Assembly: GCF_949628215.1 (NCBI RefSeq)
Contig: NC_134277.1
Span: 106,223,463-106,287,462, forward strand
Direction of reading: 5' to 3'
From: Phalacrocorax aristotelis
Taxonomy: Eukaryota > Chordata > Aves > Suliformes > Phalacrocoracidae
Length of the DNA stretch: 64,000 nucleotides
Positions 24,900 to 37,283 of this stretch are shown piece after piece; position 1 is the first letter of the stretch; each line of letters starts with the position of its first letter. The notes under the pieces are model-generated. The model searched no databases. It had not been told where the DNA came from and worked only from the letters and a program-made list of their open reading frames with translations. The translations under genes and the position numbers were made by a program.

Positions 24900-26560
24900 A
24901 GAAAGCAGCCCCTCTCTCGATCGCCCCTTCGAGAGCCCGCGGCGCACCCTCACCTCAACAACGAGGCGACTCCCGCCGGCGCCGAGGCCGGGGCTCCTCC
25001 GCCGCACCAGCCCCCGCAGCGGCTGCCCAAACCGCCGCCTCCGGCCCCTGCCCTGATGGGGACGGGGGGTGGGGAACCCCCACCGCCCAAAACTGAAGGC
25101 GGCCGGGGGGGATCAGCCGCCTTCAGCCGCCCCGGTAGGGCCGGGGTGCGCCTGGGCAAGGGAGGAGGGGAACAGGCCCCAGCCGCCGCAGCTGGCGGGT
25201 GCGAGAGGCCGGCCCGGGCCCTCCTGTCACGGCGGGGGCCGGGCAGCGGCGCGGCGGCCCGGGCCAGCGCAGCTCCCGCCCGCCCGGCCTCCCGCCTTGC
25301 AGGCCGCGCCGCGGCCCCGCTGCCTCCGCAGGGCCTGGCGCCGCCGCAGGCTCGGGGAGCCGAGCGAACAAAGGGAGAGGAGGCCGGGGCCGTGGCTCGG
25401 GAGGAGGGCGGCGGGCGCGCCGCGAACCGCGCCGTACCCCGGCTTTTCCTCCGCCCCACCAGCCCTCCGCGGCCAACGGGGGAAGGGAGTGGGGATACGG
25501 GCCGCGGCGCGCCCGCTGCCCCGCGGAGGCTCACCCAGCGGAGGCCGCGGTGTCCCGCTCCTGGCGCGGGCCTCTCCTCGGGCACCTCGGCGGCGCGGCG
25601 CGGCCTGCGCCGGCATCCGGGCTCGGCGGCCAGCAGCCTCCCGGGGCGGCGGAGCGCGACTCACCGAGGAGGAGGAGCTGGCGCTGCTGCTGCTGCTCTT
25701 GCGGGGTCCGGCCCGGCTCCGGCTCCCTCCCTCGCCGTGCCGCCACCTCCCTGTTCCTGGCGCCGCCGCTGCTTCCTCCGCCTCCTCTGCCCCCACCCCT
25801 CCGTCCTCGGAGGGGCGCACGGGGGTGGCGAGCCGCGATGGCCGCTGCTTGTCGAGGACACGGCTCCGGCTGCGGCGTCCGCGCACAGCCCGGCGGGGGC
25901 TGCGGGGCCCGGGGCGCCCCCGGCCGCTCCCTCTCTCCGCCTCCCCGGCCGCTCCTGCCGCCCGCCGCTGCCACCAGCCCTCGGCGGCCCGCCGGCTCCG
26001 CAGCGCCCGGCCGGGGCGGCCGGACCCCTCTCCCTTCCCTTCCCCGGGTCAGGGCGCCTTTCCCCGGGCTCAGCAGCCGCGGGAAGCCCGCAGGGGCCGG
26101 ACGGGAATGGCGCTGGCAGGGAGGAATGGGCCAGGGGCTAACAAAGCCTCACCGCTTCCCAGCCACCCGCTCCGGTGTCCGGCCGCTCCTCTTGGCTACA
26201 GAAGCTCATAAAGTTCAGAGGGAGCTGCTCCCCCCGGTTTGTTTCGGCGAAGGGCACGGCCCCGCCAGAGCCACCCCCGGCCGCTCCCCGCCCCGGGCAG
26301 GGCAGGCGGGCCCGGCCTGCTGCCGCCCCGCCGGGAGGCGACGGCGATGGGCGCCCCCCTGCAGGCCCCCGCCGCGCCGCGCCGGGAGGGGGGGAGGTGG
26401 GCTCGTCTCCCTGCCGCTCGCCTCCTGTGCGCGCACACCCCCTCGGCGTGACCCCGGTGCGCCAGGGAAGGCATCGGTTCTGTGTTCAACTTCGCTTCCC
26501 GGGTCGCCACGAGAAAAGTGCCACTGAAGTTCGGCCACACCAGCTGTGCGACGGCCGTTG
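24900..26560. promoter_or_regulatory. SOCS6: CpG island: SOCS6 promoter and first exon
   Basis: GC content and CpG density rise abruptly at about 24900 and fall again after about 26560, in an otherwise AT-rich window. The island lies upstream of the SOCS6 coding exon on its strand and contains good minus-strand splice donors at 25665 and 24954. No TATA box is evident, as expected for a broad CpG promoter. Long open frames here (up to 442 codons, several overlapping on both strands) are Ala/Gly/Pro/Arg-rich products of GC composition and are not called as genes. Confidence 0.88.
25665..25930 (-). other. SOCS6: Candidate non-coding exon 1 of SOCS6 (upstream end not determined)
   Basis: On the minus strand the sequence ends CTCCTCCTCCTCG|GTGAGT, close to the consensus donor, at 25665/25664. 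It is preceded by a short AGC repeat (about 25683-25697). The transcription start cannot be fixed from sequence; 25930 is only a placeholder inside the island. The first exon of SOCS6 is untranslated in other vertebrates. An alternative donor, TTGTTGAG|GTGAGG at 24954/24953, could extend the exon or mark another isoform. Confidence 0.55.
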
Positions 26561-26837
26561 CCTTGCTGGCTTGCTTGCCGGCCGCTCTTTTAAAAATAAA
26601 ATGCTGAATCAAGGGCAACAAAGCAGTTGTTAACTTTAGACGTGTGAGACCGACGGCAGCGACTAGCACGGGGCAAAGAATTAAGATCTGCGGACAATAT
26701 GGGTCATAAAAGTTGTCGCGAGTCATATTTGCTGACTGATGCGGAGCTAGTAAAATTCTACCTTCATTTCCTGCTTGTGGTGCATAACTGACGCAAATCA
26801 AGAGCCTGATTTGCAAGGATAGGCGTAATTTGCTTAC

Positions 26838-26882
26838 CTGTGTAATCGCATGAAAGTCAGTGAGATTGTTTGTACGACTCAT
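26838..26882 (-). other. Candidate alternative 5' exon with perfect donor (upstream end unknown)
   Basis: On the minus strand GATTACACAG|GTAAGC (junction 26838/26837) is a consensus splice donor just upstream of the CpG island. An ATG at 26882, preceded by an in-frame stop, opens 15 codons (MSRTNNLTDFHAITQ) that reach the donor in phase 0. If it were joined to the SOCS6 acceptor at 1878, the frame would continue for seven codons and stop. It would therefore act as an upstream ORF, not as an N-terminal extension. There is no transcript evidence here. Confidence 0.25.
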
Positions 26883-29800
26883 TATGTAACCGCTTAACTG
26901 ATTTTAAGGTTAAAAAGTAATTGATAGCACTCACAAGGCTGTGAGAATATTCATGTACATGCTGCCTGAGTTCTGCTGAGATCACAGGTGTTTGTGGGTT
27001 GAGGTTAGTGAAGTCTTCAATTGCCAAAGTTATCTGAGGTCAGAATGTGTCCTGATTGCTTTTACATTTTTATATCTGATGCATTTATTGAGAGTTAAAG
27101 GCTTTTCTTGAGTCTCATCCAAGAGTTGTATGCTTCTTTATGTGTCTGATCAACCTCGGTTGCTGGCAGGCCAGCACCATTGCATGAGACGATGACTATA
27201 GTAAGAGCTGCAAAAGGAAATAAATTTTTTAAAATACAAAGTTTGGCTTTTTCAGATATAACATACCTAGAATGATTTATATTTTTGTTAAGTGTTTTGT
27301 ATTAAAACTGTTTGCTTTACAATTATGATTACATGTTATCAGTGGTATAACAAACAAAGCTAAGAATAGCTCCGAGTAGATCATTTTGGAAACCTAATGG
27401 AGTGCAGTTCTTGCTTGTAAAACCAATAGTGTTGGTATGAAAAATACAAGTGACTTTCTGGGTTGGCAGTGGTGTTCAAAGAAAGAAAAAGATGCAGTAA
27501 ACCACAAAAGGCTACCTTTTCTATCAACATAGTAGGTTCCTCCTTTCCTAGGTAAACTGTTGGGAGTTTAGCAACCTAATCCAAAAGGGTACCAAGAAAG
27601 CCGTATAAGGAAGGAAGGCCCTGAATGGGAAAGTTTCAGTTTAGTTTTCATACAGTTCTGTCAGCTCCTCAAATTGGGGGGGCACCTGAGGGGGGATGTT
27701 TTTGTCTTCTCAGGCCTCCTTTTCCTTTGGATACAAACATTTGAACAAGTAATTATCTTCAGGATCCAGCTGGTATTCTTGCAGGACGCACATATGTAGT
27801 ACCAACTTCAGCAGTGCCTTCAGCAGCAGCTGTGGGGCAATAGCAGCCATATGCGAAGAAGCCAACTGGGCTAAAAATGTTTTAACACCTTCAGCCAGCT
27901 TTTGCCATAGGCACCTTTTGCAGTAGACTATACTGCATGTAAGACAAAACAAAAAAATCGGTCTTGGGAATCGTATTGTACAGCCTCCTACACTACTGAA
28001 AAAACAGTTTCCAGATTATGACGTTTTCCAGCCTGTGTGTCGATCAAAGGTTTTCATGTGTCTGAAACTGTCCCCTTGTCACTCTGATAGGAATAAAAAG
28101 GCTTTGTTTTTTGCAGAAATGGCACGGATAGACAACCCTACAGAGCCGAAGGAAATAATCCAGAAACCGTGGTAGGCTTTTCCCACACAGTTTGCCTTCC
28201 ATACCTGAACTTTCTCCTCACTAGTGATGATGCTAACTAAACACGGCTTAAATTAGTACCACTAAGAAAAGTGGTGACCTTCCTCATCTTGTCTCCGTTG
28301 TTTCCTTCCCTCCTCCTGCCCACACCTCTCATTTTCTTTACAGTGGCTCCAGTGCTCATTGGACGTCTCTAAGCCAGCTCAGGTAGCTAAATCTCCTGAA
28401 GTTCATTTGCCGAACAATAAAACGTGACATAAATTAGAATAAGTGCCTTATTTTTCACTCCTGTCATTTAGAAACTCTCATCTGTTCCTGTAACAGTTCA
28501 CAAGAACAGCATTTTCAGCTTGTTAAGCGGTTTATAAGAAGTCAGGGTCTTTCAAGTCAGGCATGCAAACTTAATAAGCAAAACCAAACAATACTTTCCA
28601 GCTGGATTAGTAGCTGATGTAGTTCAACCTGTTATCAAGCGAGTAGCTCGGCCTACACAAATAGAAGAGGTAGTTTGCACGTTTGAACTGGTGGTGGTAA
28701 GAAAGGGGAGGAGGATCAGGGACTGGGATCTTCTCAATAGGTTACCAGTGTGCTGTTGGCTTGTCTCAGCCTTAGCATATAGCTTCATGTTCTGGATAGA
28801 TTTTTGTCTGTCCAAACATGTCAGCAAACAGCCGTGTCCCAGTAAAAGCAACAGTTTATCGCCTAAGTGTGCTACTGGCATTGCAACTTGAATGGCAGAC
28901 GAGGAGGATGGTAGCAGGATTGCTCAGATAAATTTGTTCTTGGCTTAAAAATACATGAACTAAACTGGGCGTTTCATACATTCACACATCTTGTTTTAAT
29001 GCCTTCTGCACATATCACCTATTAGACTTGCCTCGCAGTTGCTAGCTTTGGTTCAAAATCATGAGGACTAGAAATTTGGTTTTAGTAATACAAAATTCAG
29101 GTCTTTCATATCCGATGTCCTGATATGCATGAACTTCTAAAATCAGGAGCTCCAGATCCAGTTCTAATTGCTTTGACTGAGGTCTGCATGTTGATGAGTT
29201 CCATATTTTGATATGCTTATGTATTTCTTCTCCTTTTTTATACTCAAAAGTGTGATTACAAATTATTTAGTAACTTTTGAGTCTTATCTGTGTATATACA
29301 AATCTGTAGTTCAGAGAGACGGGTCAGAAACCTAAATTATGAGTGTTCCTTGACAACAAACCCAATATTATACCCACCATACCCACTTTTTATCTTATTG
29401 CCGCCTACCTGCCTGGCATAGGTTATTTATCGAACATACATAAAATTACACGTTTCTTTTTCTGGCTAAGTATAGGTGGCCCGTCCACCTTGGTAAAGAC
29501 TGGTGATTACTGTCTTTGGCAGGATAGGTGACATGTCGTGATACAGAGCCCCAGTTTGTCCCTACATACTCTTGCCCTTTTATCTAAGCTTTTGTCGCCC
29601 TCAGCTTTTCCAGAAGAGTCCGGCTCCCAGCTTAGATAGATAGAAAAGTCAGTTTATTTACAAATCATTAGATAAAACATTTACAATACATTAAATCATT
29701 AAGATCTTGCAGTAGTTCTTACTTGACTAACAAACATAAACGTAATGTCCACTGAGGAGACCAACGCTCAATTCAATAAAGTACGAGCTAAGTTTTCCTG

Positions 29801-30463
29801 TCTGTGATCTTGTAAACAACTATTCTCCTCCTGGCTCTTTGGCCTGAATTGCCATGGGAAGTTAATGCCTTTGTCTTCTTACTGCTCTTTGCAGGCATGT
29901 AACTTTATGCAATTGTATTTTAAGGACACAAATGTCTTCTTTTCTGCTTCTGTTAAGTATAATTCAGAAAGGGCATGTGTTGTCATTTTATTAAAATTTT
30001 CAAATTATTTTAACACTTTACAGGAACTTGATCTTTTAGACGGTAAATGCTCAAACGGCCTTAGAAAATCTTAGACTTTTAAGGAAATCAATATTCACAA
30101 AGTCACTGTGGATTGCTGGTCATTTTTGGTAACTGTAGTCTAATTTTCTGATTTTTTAATGCCTGTAGTTATTTTTTATTACATGTATTTTATTTATTCC
30201 TGTATTTTTATTTTTAGATAATATTGTATGTTAATATTACTACATTATTATACATATTAGAAATGTTTATCACCTCATCACATACAGTTTTGGGGCACTG
30301 TAAGTTGATTGTTCACTTTGTTTTCGCATAGATTCTTGCACATCTTCTGTTAGTAAATTCCATTTCCTTTATAGCAGTTAATTTATGCAAATATTTTCAA
30401 AGTTGGGGCGTTTTTTCCTTCTTTTTCAAGGGACTTCTCTCCACCCAGTTTAATAGTATTGTT

Positions 30464-30493
30464 AAAAAAAAAAAAAACCAACCACCAAAACAA
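30464..30493. repeat. Poly-A plus A/C-only tract
   Basis: An A14 run is followed by ACC/CCAA groups with no G or T. It has the same composition as the tracts at 22.5 and 33.2 kb. Confidence 0.7.
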
Positions 30494-32987
30494 TGTGAAG
30501 TATGCAGGAAGTTCTTTCACAGCCCCCTTTGTCTCAGATTGGAGTTAAATTTGCATTGTTTACTGGCACTGCTGAAATCTGTTTAAAGTATAATTGGCGT
30601 TAAGACCTTACCAAAGATAAACTATCCATAACACGTATGAATCATGTGTCATGTTCTAATCAGAGTAGTGCTATTGCTTCTGCTTCATCCTGTGGTTATG
30701 TTGTGATACTCTGTATCTGTATCTGTTATGCTTATGCCTAAAGAACCAAGTGCTTATTTACTTCAAATTTTTCTAATTTACACTTATTTTTGAGTGCTAC
30801 TCTCACCTGTTTCATTTCATTTCAAGAGGAAACATACTTAAAAATGATTGATGAGCACTTTTTGAAATTAAGATTTTTAAATCTATAACAAAGCTTCCTG
30901 TTGATGATAGGGGTGTTCACTTTTTAGCAAGAGCACAGCTCAATCATTTCTTAGATCAAAGTTCTCTAACATTAATATTATGGTAGAAAACAGTATAGCA
31001 AAATAACATTCTAATAACAGCACACGAAGACTAACTTCTAATCTGCTGAGCAATGGAGAAAGGGAGGGGTCATTCTAATTGTCTATGGATGAAAAGCTGA
31101 ATAAAATCTGGGTGAACTGGGCCTCACAAATGGATTTCTATTAAAGTCAGGGAAATAATATATTGCTTTTCTTGTCGTCGAAGACACACAATAAATCATG
31201 GCGATAGCTGTTGTGAGTAGCTCTATACTGTTCGGTTAGCCTATGCATCTTATTCATTGATTGTCCATATTGCCTGTACAGTCGCTTGTAAACTAGCTCA
31301 GGTCTGCAGTGAGTCATGTAGATTTGGAGATGCAGAAAGATGGGGAAGGTGGAGAACTCGTTCCAGCTCAGATCTCATCTGTACAGGCACTGTTGACACA
31401 ACCAGTCTGAATTTATTGGCGTAGTGGATTTTAACCTCGAGTAGAACATAGCTAACAAAGACAATATATATAAATATATATAAAGTCTGTACTCTCATAG
31501 CCAATGCATCTGTTTTCCCATACTTGTTCATCAAAATAATATATATAGAAGGCTATGGTCACACATTTTGCTGTAACAGAAGAGCAGAAACCTCACAGAG
31601 ACCTCCTTCTTCAACTTGTAAAGTTTATGCCCTTAAAAATCAAAAGTATATGTCCAGTAAGAATTTGTATGGATACTGGTGTCTCATGCCTTTTTTAAAA
31701 AAATATACATATATTTTTATTTGGAACATTATATTCTCCTCTGTAGCCAAATTAATTCTATTGAAATTCTTTATTGTTCTTTACAGTGCAGCTCATGGGC
31801 TTACTTTTGTAGCCTTTAAGTATTCAAAACCGGCCCAAGGAGTATAGACCTCACCACAAAGCAATAATTTTGGACAGCAAGCGCCAAAGACAAACCAAAA
31901 CAACTCCAGAGGTCACTTTAGAGTACTTAAACATTCTGAACTTTTGGTTATGGGTTTGCCATAGGTCTGGAGGATCGAATGAGATTTGTGTGATTTGACT
32001 GAGATTGTGGCAAGGGCATGTGTTGCTCAGTGTCTGTTTCCTGGTTTCCCTGTCTGGAGGGTGAAATTGAGCAAGGAAATGTTGCACTTGAACTGTTTTT
32101 TCAGGGAAGAGTTCATGACAAAAGTGTGCCCCAAACTTTTCAAATATAAACCCAGTCATTTAAAAATAAACAATTCTATTTGTCAGAAGTTTATCGTTCT
32201 TAAGCAGGACTGCTTAAAAGGAAGAGAAGCAGTAGTTTGTTTTGTCATCTTTAAGGGGGAATAGAGCATGGAATAAAAAAAATGAAAAGCAGTTAGAAGA
32301 TGACTCACTCTTTACTTTTTCACAGGGAAAAATGTTTTTGAAAACTCAAGAGGTAATATTTTTTTTGCATTTTTTCTTCAGCCAGCTGCTGTCGGAGTTA
32401 TGTGAGGGCTAAGCACACAGCTGTAACTAGAATTTTATTAAACGAACTATAAATAAAAGTTGGTTAGACACCAAGAATCATACCTAGCTCATTAGACCAC
32501 ATAAAAGAGAACAAAGTAAAGTGTAGATACCAAGTCAGAATGTTCACCACAAAGGATTATATTAAATTTAAAAAATGTCTAAAACAGTAGTAGCAGGTGT
32601 GTCTAGAGATTAATGTTGTTCTACTTTCTGTGTAACGACTAACTGTTCCTCGTGGCTTTAAGTGTTACAGCCATTTCCTTAGATATGAAAGTCAAACGGG
32701 TTCTTTTCAGTCTCCTTAAGAATGCTTTTAAAAACATGCATAAAAGCATAAAAAATACTCAATTCATGGGCAGAAGCATATTAAAAATAATAAAACCCTG
32801 CCCGCTAAAATGGTTGTATGGTTACAGGAAGTCAGCAGATGTCACAATGCCAGCCGAACAGTTCTTGTCCAGCCTTGATCGTCCTTTCCTTCCAGTTCAC
32901 GGAAAAGATCCACATTTACTTCAGCACTGTAAGGCTGTGCCTGTAACGCCACAAACAATCTCTCTTCATTTCTGAACTCCCACTGAC

Positions 32988-33119
32988 TTCAGCTAGATCC
33001 AGGGCTGCTCCAGTACTCTCATTTCTCAGTGGCTTATCGTTACGCAGTGTACTTTCAGCTGGATCAAGAGATGCCCCCATACTCTTGTTTCTCAAGAGCT
33101 TATCATTAGAGGGTGTACT
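32988..33119 (+). repeat. Diverged 66-bp tandem duplication (two units)
   Basis: Units 32988-33053 and 33054-33119 align without gaps at about 49 of 66 positions. Both begin TTCAGCT and end GTGTACT, and share TTTCTCA and GCTTATC. The second unit is followed by a further partial start (TTGAAGCTG). There is no reading frame across it. Confidence 0.7.
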
Positions 33120-33190
33120 TGAAGCTGCTAGTTTTAATTGAACACAGTTTGTAAATAATTTTAACCCATATTGATTTTACTTAAAAAGCT

Positions 33191-33217
33191 CAAAAAACCC
33201 AACCAACCCCAAACAAA
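33191..33217. repeat. A/C-only low-complexity tract
   Basis: CAAAAAACCC and AACCAACCCC groups with no G or T for 27 bases. Confidence 0.7.
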
Positions 33218-36200
33218 GCAAAACTTTGGGCTGTATTAGTCAAACAATACAGTTCACAGTCTTCTGGAATAAAATTTACTGCTGTTGAAGAAACAGTGTT
33301 TAAGTCTAGATGGCTCGCAGGGGTACATATGGAACTTTTCACATTTAGGTCACAAGTTCAAACATGGTCTTCGTTACCTGCAAATTAAATCTATCAGTAA
33401 CTGACATCTGTTACATAACCAATATACAAGGAGCTGCTTTCTAAAGTGGATAGCACAGGAGACATGATCGGTGAACTTGTTCCTAACTGTACTCTAAACG
33501 TGCACATTTAAATATCTTTCTTCTCAAAAATGAAAAGTCTTATTTCTCAAAAACAAGTCAACAGTACTGACTCCTACATTTTCCAAAACACTGTTTTATT
33601 ACTGTTGTCCCAACAAGTAATAAAATATTGACATTAAAAGCTCTGTTGTACCTGAAACTTGCTTTCTCATTGAAGTCTGAGCTTCCAACTACAGTTCCTC
33701 ACATGTGTGCTGATCTCTCAGGAGGGGTGAAGCTGACTGGCAATGCAGGGTGGAAAAGCCCCTGGTGCTCACAGTACACTTTTTCAATAGGTCTCAGACT
33801 CAGGTCGGATCACTGCAAGATCCTGAAATGGCATTGCGTTCATTATGAAATAATCTATTGCACCTCTGCATATTATTTTCAAAAACATCCTGATAGTATT
33901 TATGAAGACATCTATGCAAGTAGAGAGCCACAGTGGAATATAGTCTACATTTAAGTGTAAGGCGGCTTTATGATCAGTTAATGAAATTTGGGTTGTTCTT
34001 CAGAAGTATTTGTCAAATTAATCCCAAAAATTATATTAAGCATTTAAAAAAAAATGTAGAAGGACAAGATGAAGTTTCACAGCTTCAGAAAAAAAAAGTG
34101 AAAAATCTTCAGATTATGACTGGTTTTGTAGGTTGTTTTTAGTGTGCAAAACAACCAGGAAATATTCTGTCAGCTTCTCTGGCTGCTACTCGATGGCCAA
34201 AGACAGAGTTGTAATAGTAAGTGAATGATCTTTTGTATAAGCCGCCTTCTTCCACAACATCTTTGCAGATCCGTTAAACATTTCTCTGCTTTATTTTTGA
34301 AACAGTAAATTTTGTCGCTGTGTAGCAAAACTCTATTTAATCATTCTGCTCTGCTCTGGATAGAAGTGACTGAAGGCATCTTTCAGAAGAAAAATAAAAG
34401 AAAGACTCAATAACTACAACCTGGACATGCTAAAGTTCACATCACAGCTCTTACTCATTTCATCCAGGAACTTTATCAGAGAAAAGAGCAGTGCTGAATA
34501 CGTAATGTGTTGTTCCCAAGCTGGAAATTATTACTGATGTAAAATAACACTGGCAGCAACTTCTTCCCACTGCAAATGCAGTGACTTTGAATGTGTTCCT
34601 CAATATACCACTAAAATCTACATCAGTAAAGACAATGCTAAGAATGATATAATCTTAAACCCCAGAAATTTCAGCTGAAACTGATAAATAAGGCTATTCT
34701 TTTTGAAAAAAGGAGGTTGATATGTTTCAAAATGTGATCACATAGTGAGCACACAACCACAGTCTCTTCTGTGGGTAAAAATCAGTCTTAGGCTGCATTT
34801 AATAATTTCCTCCAGAAAAGAAAATGCTTCCTTTGATGGAAAGAATGTCATTCTACTAAGTAGCATGCATTCAAAGCAGATTTTCAAAGACATGAAGGGC
34901 ACTTAGATACATCAGTTGGGTGCCTCGTGGATCTTTGTGCCTTTGAAAAAATATCCTCCCTTGCTCTGGTAGGTTTTCTTAACACAGAATTTCTTTTCCT
35001 TTATGACTCATCTCTGTCACGTCTTTGCTGTAAATAAAACATTCTCTTAGTTTTATAAATATGTTGATAGGCAGCATGGAAAACATTAATCACTGTAAAG
35101 CTGAAGGATACTTAGCAAAAGTGAAGATCATGAATTGAGGAATGTTGATTTAAATAGTATTCAACAGCTAAAAAATGCTATGCAATTTCACTATGATCAC
35201 ATCGGAGAGGCTATTTTATCATGCATGAAAAATAATAAAATCTCTATTTGTCTAATCTGAAACAAAAAGATAGTGAAACAAAGTCATTCAAAACATGTTA
35301 TGTAACACTAACATTAAGTAGTTTTAGAACACATTGACAAATATAGAATATTACTTTTTTCATGATAGACATGCTTGATAAAAAGAAGAAAATTATTAAA
35401 AATCTTGTAATACCTAAGTAGGTACCCAGTGGGAGCAGTTTTTATACGTGGACAACTAAGGGTAGATGCTTAATTATCAATGAACATTTGATTTTGCATA
35501 GTGGGTGGCTTGAAACAAAATCTTTATGCCATTTAAATACTTAGCAAAATTGCTGGTCAATTCAGAAGGACTGTGGTTTCCTCACTCTTGCTGAAATACT
35601 AACTAGAATGGCTGGTATTATGTATGTTACTGAATAGTAAACCCTTCCTGTAATAATCTAAAGATAAAAATAATAGAATACAATTTTAAAACCTTCCTGC
35701 TTCAGATTCAGAGGAAGTCAAACTACTTCTTTTTATTAAGAACATCAAAATCAAAATGGAACATCAAAAGCAAATTAATGTAAACAGAAGTGGCTATTCT
35801 TTGTTGTGTTATAAGAAGCAATTGCTCTTGTAAAACTGCTCTACTTAATTAATGCACCAAATTTTTTAAAGAAATATCTTACTACTATTGATCATTATAT
35901 CAAATTATTGCTGGCTGTTGCCTATTCCTGGTTGAATTGGTATCAGTAAATACTGATTTTTGTACAATTCAGCTCCTTGGTCCAAAGCGTCCCGGTTCTA
36001 AAGAAATCTTGCATTTCCCTGTGTTCTTGAAAAAAACATGAAAGTGCTGAACTACATTATAAGTGGAAAACTGTCCTTAAATATATCATTTCAATGGGAA
36101 TTAATCTACTCATCACATTTCTTTTATCTGTATTAAATCTTAATCAAAGACTTATTCAGTAGTAAGGTAAGTGCCATCCTGTTTCTTTAATACTATTTCA

Positions 36201-36412
36201 CTTAGCTTTAGACTCACAAAAAGCTTGGTCGGTTTGACCAGACCAATTTCTCGTAAGCTTATGATGTTTGGCAATTAATTATATTTCTGTCTTTTAAGCC
36301 TTCATTATCAAAACCCGTATCAGGCTAGTAATTTTCTAGACTTTTTCCCAGTCTTACTGAACACCAAGAGAAACTTTGTGGCTGATTACGCTTAACATCT
36401 ATGTGGGAGGGA

Positions 36413-36430
36413 TGTGTGTGTGTGTGTGTG
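36413..36430. repeat. (TG)9 microsatellite
   Basis: Nine uninterrupted TG units followed by GTGGG. It is short and ordinary. Confidence 0.85.
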
Positions 36431-37265
36431 GTGGGAGGAAACATTTCGGACTTATATTAGTAATGAAGGCAGCATTTTGGGATTATCTGTTTAAGTAAAA
36501 CCAAACATAATTTTATATATTGGGCAAAGATACTGCTGTAATTGTGCCTGCATGGTCTCTGTGACGTGGGGTCTGCAGCTCCTCCCTGACCCTGTGCCTG
36601 TGAGGCTGGGAGGAGGGCACCCTTCAGGAGATGTGGTTAATGTAACTTCCTGCCCAGTCTGCACTCTGTGTAATGCAAAACCAACACCCATAAGCAAGAC
36701 TGTGATTTTGAAACCAGTTACAGTTCTGCGTGTGATGTGACGTGTTCTTATTACATTTAAACCAGTCTAATCTGAAAACATGTCTTCATTCCCCACTCCC
36801 AGCAAAGTGTCCCTGATGCTTCCGTGAACTGAGCCTGGAGATTGTGCTGCTGCAGGGGAGAATCGACTCAGTCCCTCAGCCATTCACAGGGTGTGCCAGG
36901 GAAGGTGGGTTAGTTTTCTGACAGATGGACGTGCTGATCCAGCTCACATTGACATGTGATTGCTAGAGCTGATACGAGATTGGGTGGGAAAGGGGAAAAG
37001 CAGGATCACCCTTTTATCAGCAGCCCACAGTCATGTCAGATGAGGTGTGAGCTGAAACCGCATCCTTAGGCTGAGGTTTCTTGGTTGGCAACTCTGTTGC
37101 TGCTCTGCTGAGCACCTTCTCCTGGGGCTTCTCCCTCCCAGCCCTGCACAACTTTGTGGCTCTTCTAGGGCAATGGCTTATGCAGCTGCACAGGGAATGG
37201 GTTGAGGAAATAATCTAGGTGAAAAAATAAAATTAAGAAGAGCTTTATTTTTTTGCAGAAAAATG

Positions 37266-37283
37266 AGTGATCTGCAGATCACT
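37266..37283. repeat. Perfect 18-bp palindrome
   Basis: AGTGATCTG is directly followed by its reverse complement CAGATCACT. It sits 8 bases after an acceptor-like TTTTTTTGCAG on the plus strand (37248-37258). No transcript is recognisable. Confidence 0.7.

Larger units (their letters stand above)
1879..25664 (-). other. SOCS6: SOCS6 intron 1 (about 23.8 kb), no gene seen
   Basis: This stretch runs from the donor CTCG|GTGAGT (25665/25664) to the acceptor at 1879-1880. It is AT-rich, with only short open frames (none above 104 codons) and no recognisable protein, tRNA or long interspersed copy. It contains several G/T-only or A/C-only low-complexity tracts, an AT palindrome near 16.9 kb, a 20-bp palindrome at 23.44 kb, a G-run at 17.8 kb and a CpG-denser patch at 10.55-10.95 kb. 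These are listed separately. The rest shows no structure I can name. Confidence 0.75.

Noticed and set aside
24846..26527. Open frames of up to 442 codons on both strands in the first CpG island
   Set aside because: They overlap in many frames, are rich in Ala, Gly, Pro and Arg, and contain no known domain. Stop codons are simply rare in GC-rich DNA.
27710..27952. 80-codon minus-strand frame ending LFKCLYPKEKEA
   Set aside because: It looked protein-like but I could not match it to any family, and there is no supporting exon or promoter structure.
29500..29850. Possible LTR-like segment with AATAAA on either strand
   Set aside because: No TG...CA ends, target duplication or recognisable family could be seen. 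Kept as plain intergenic DNA.
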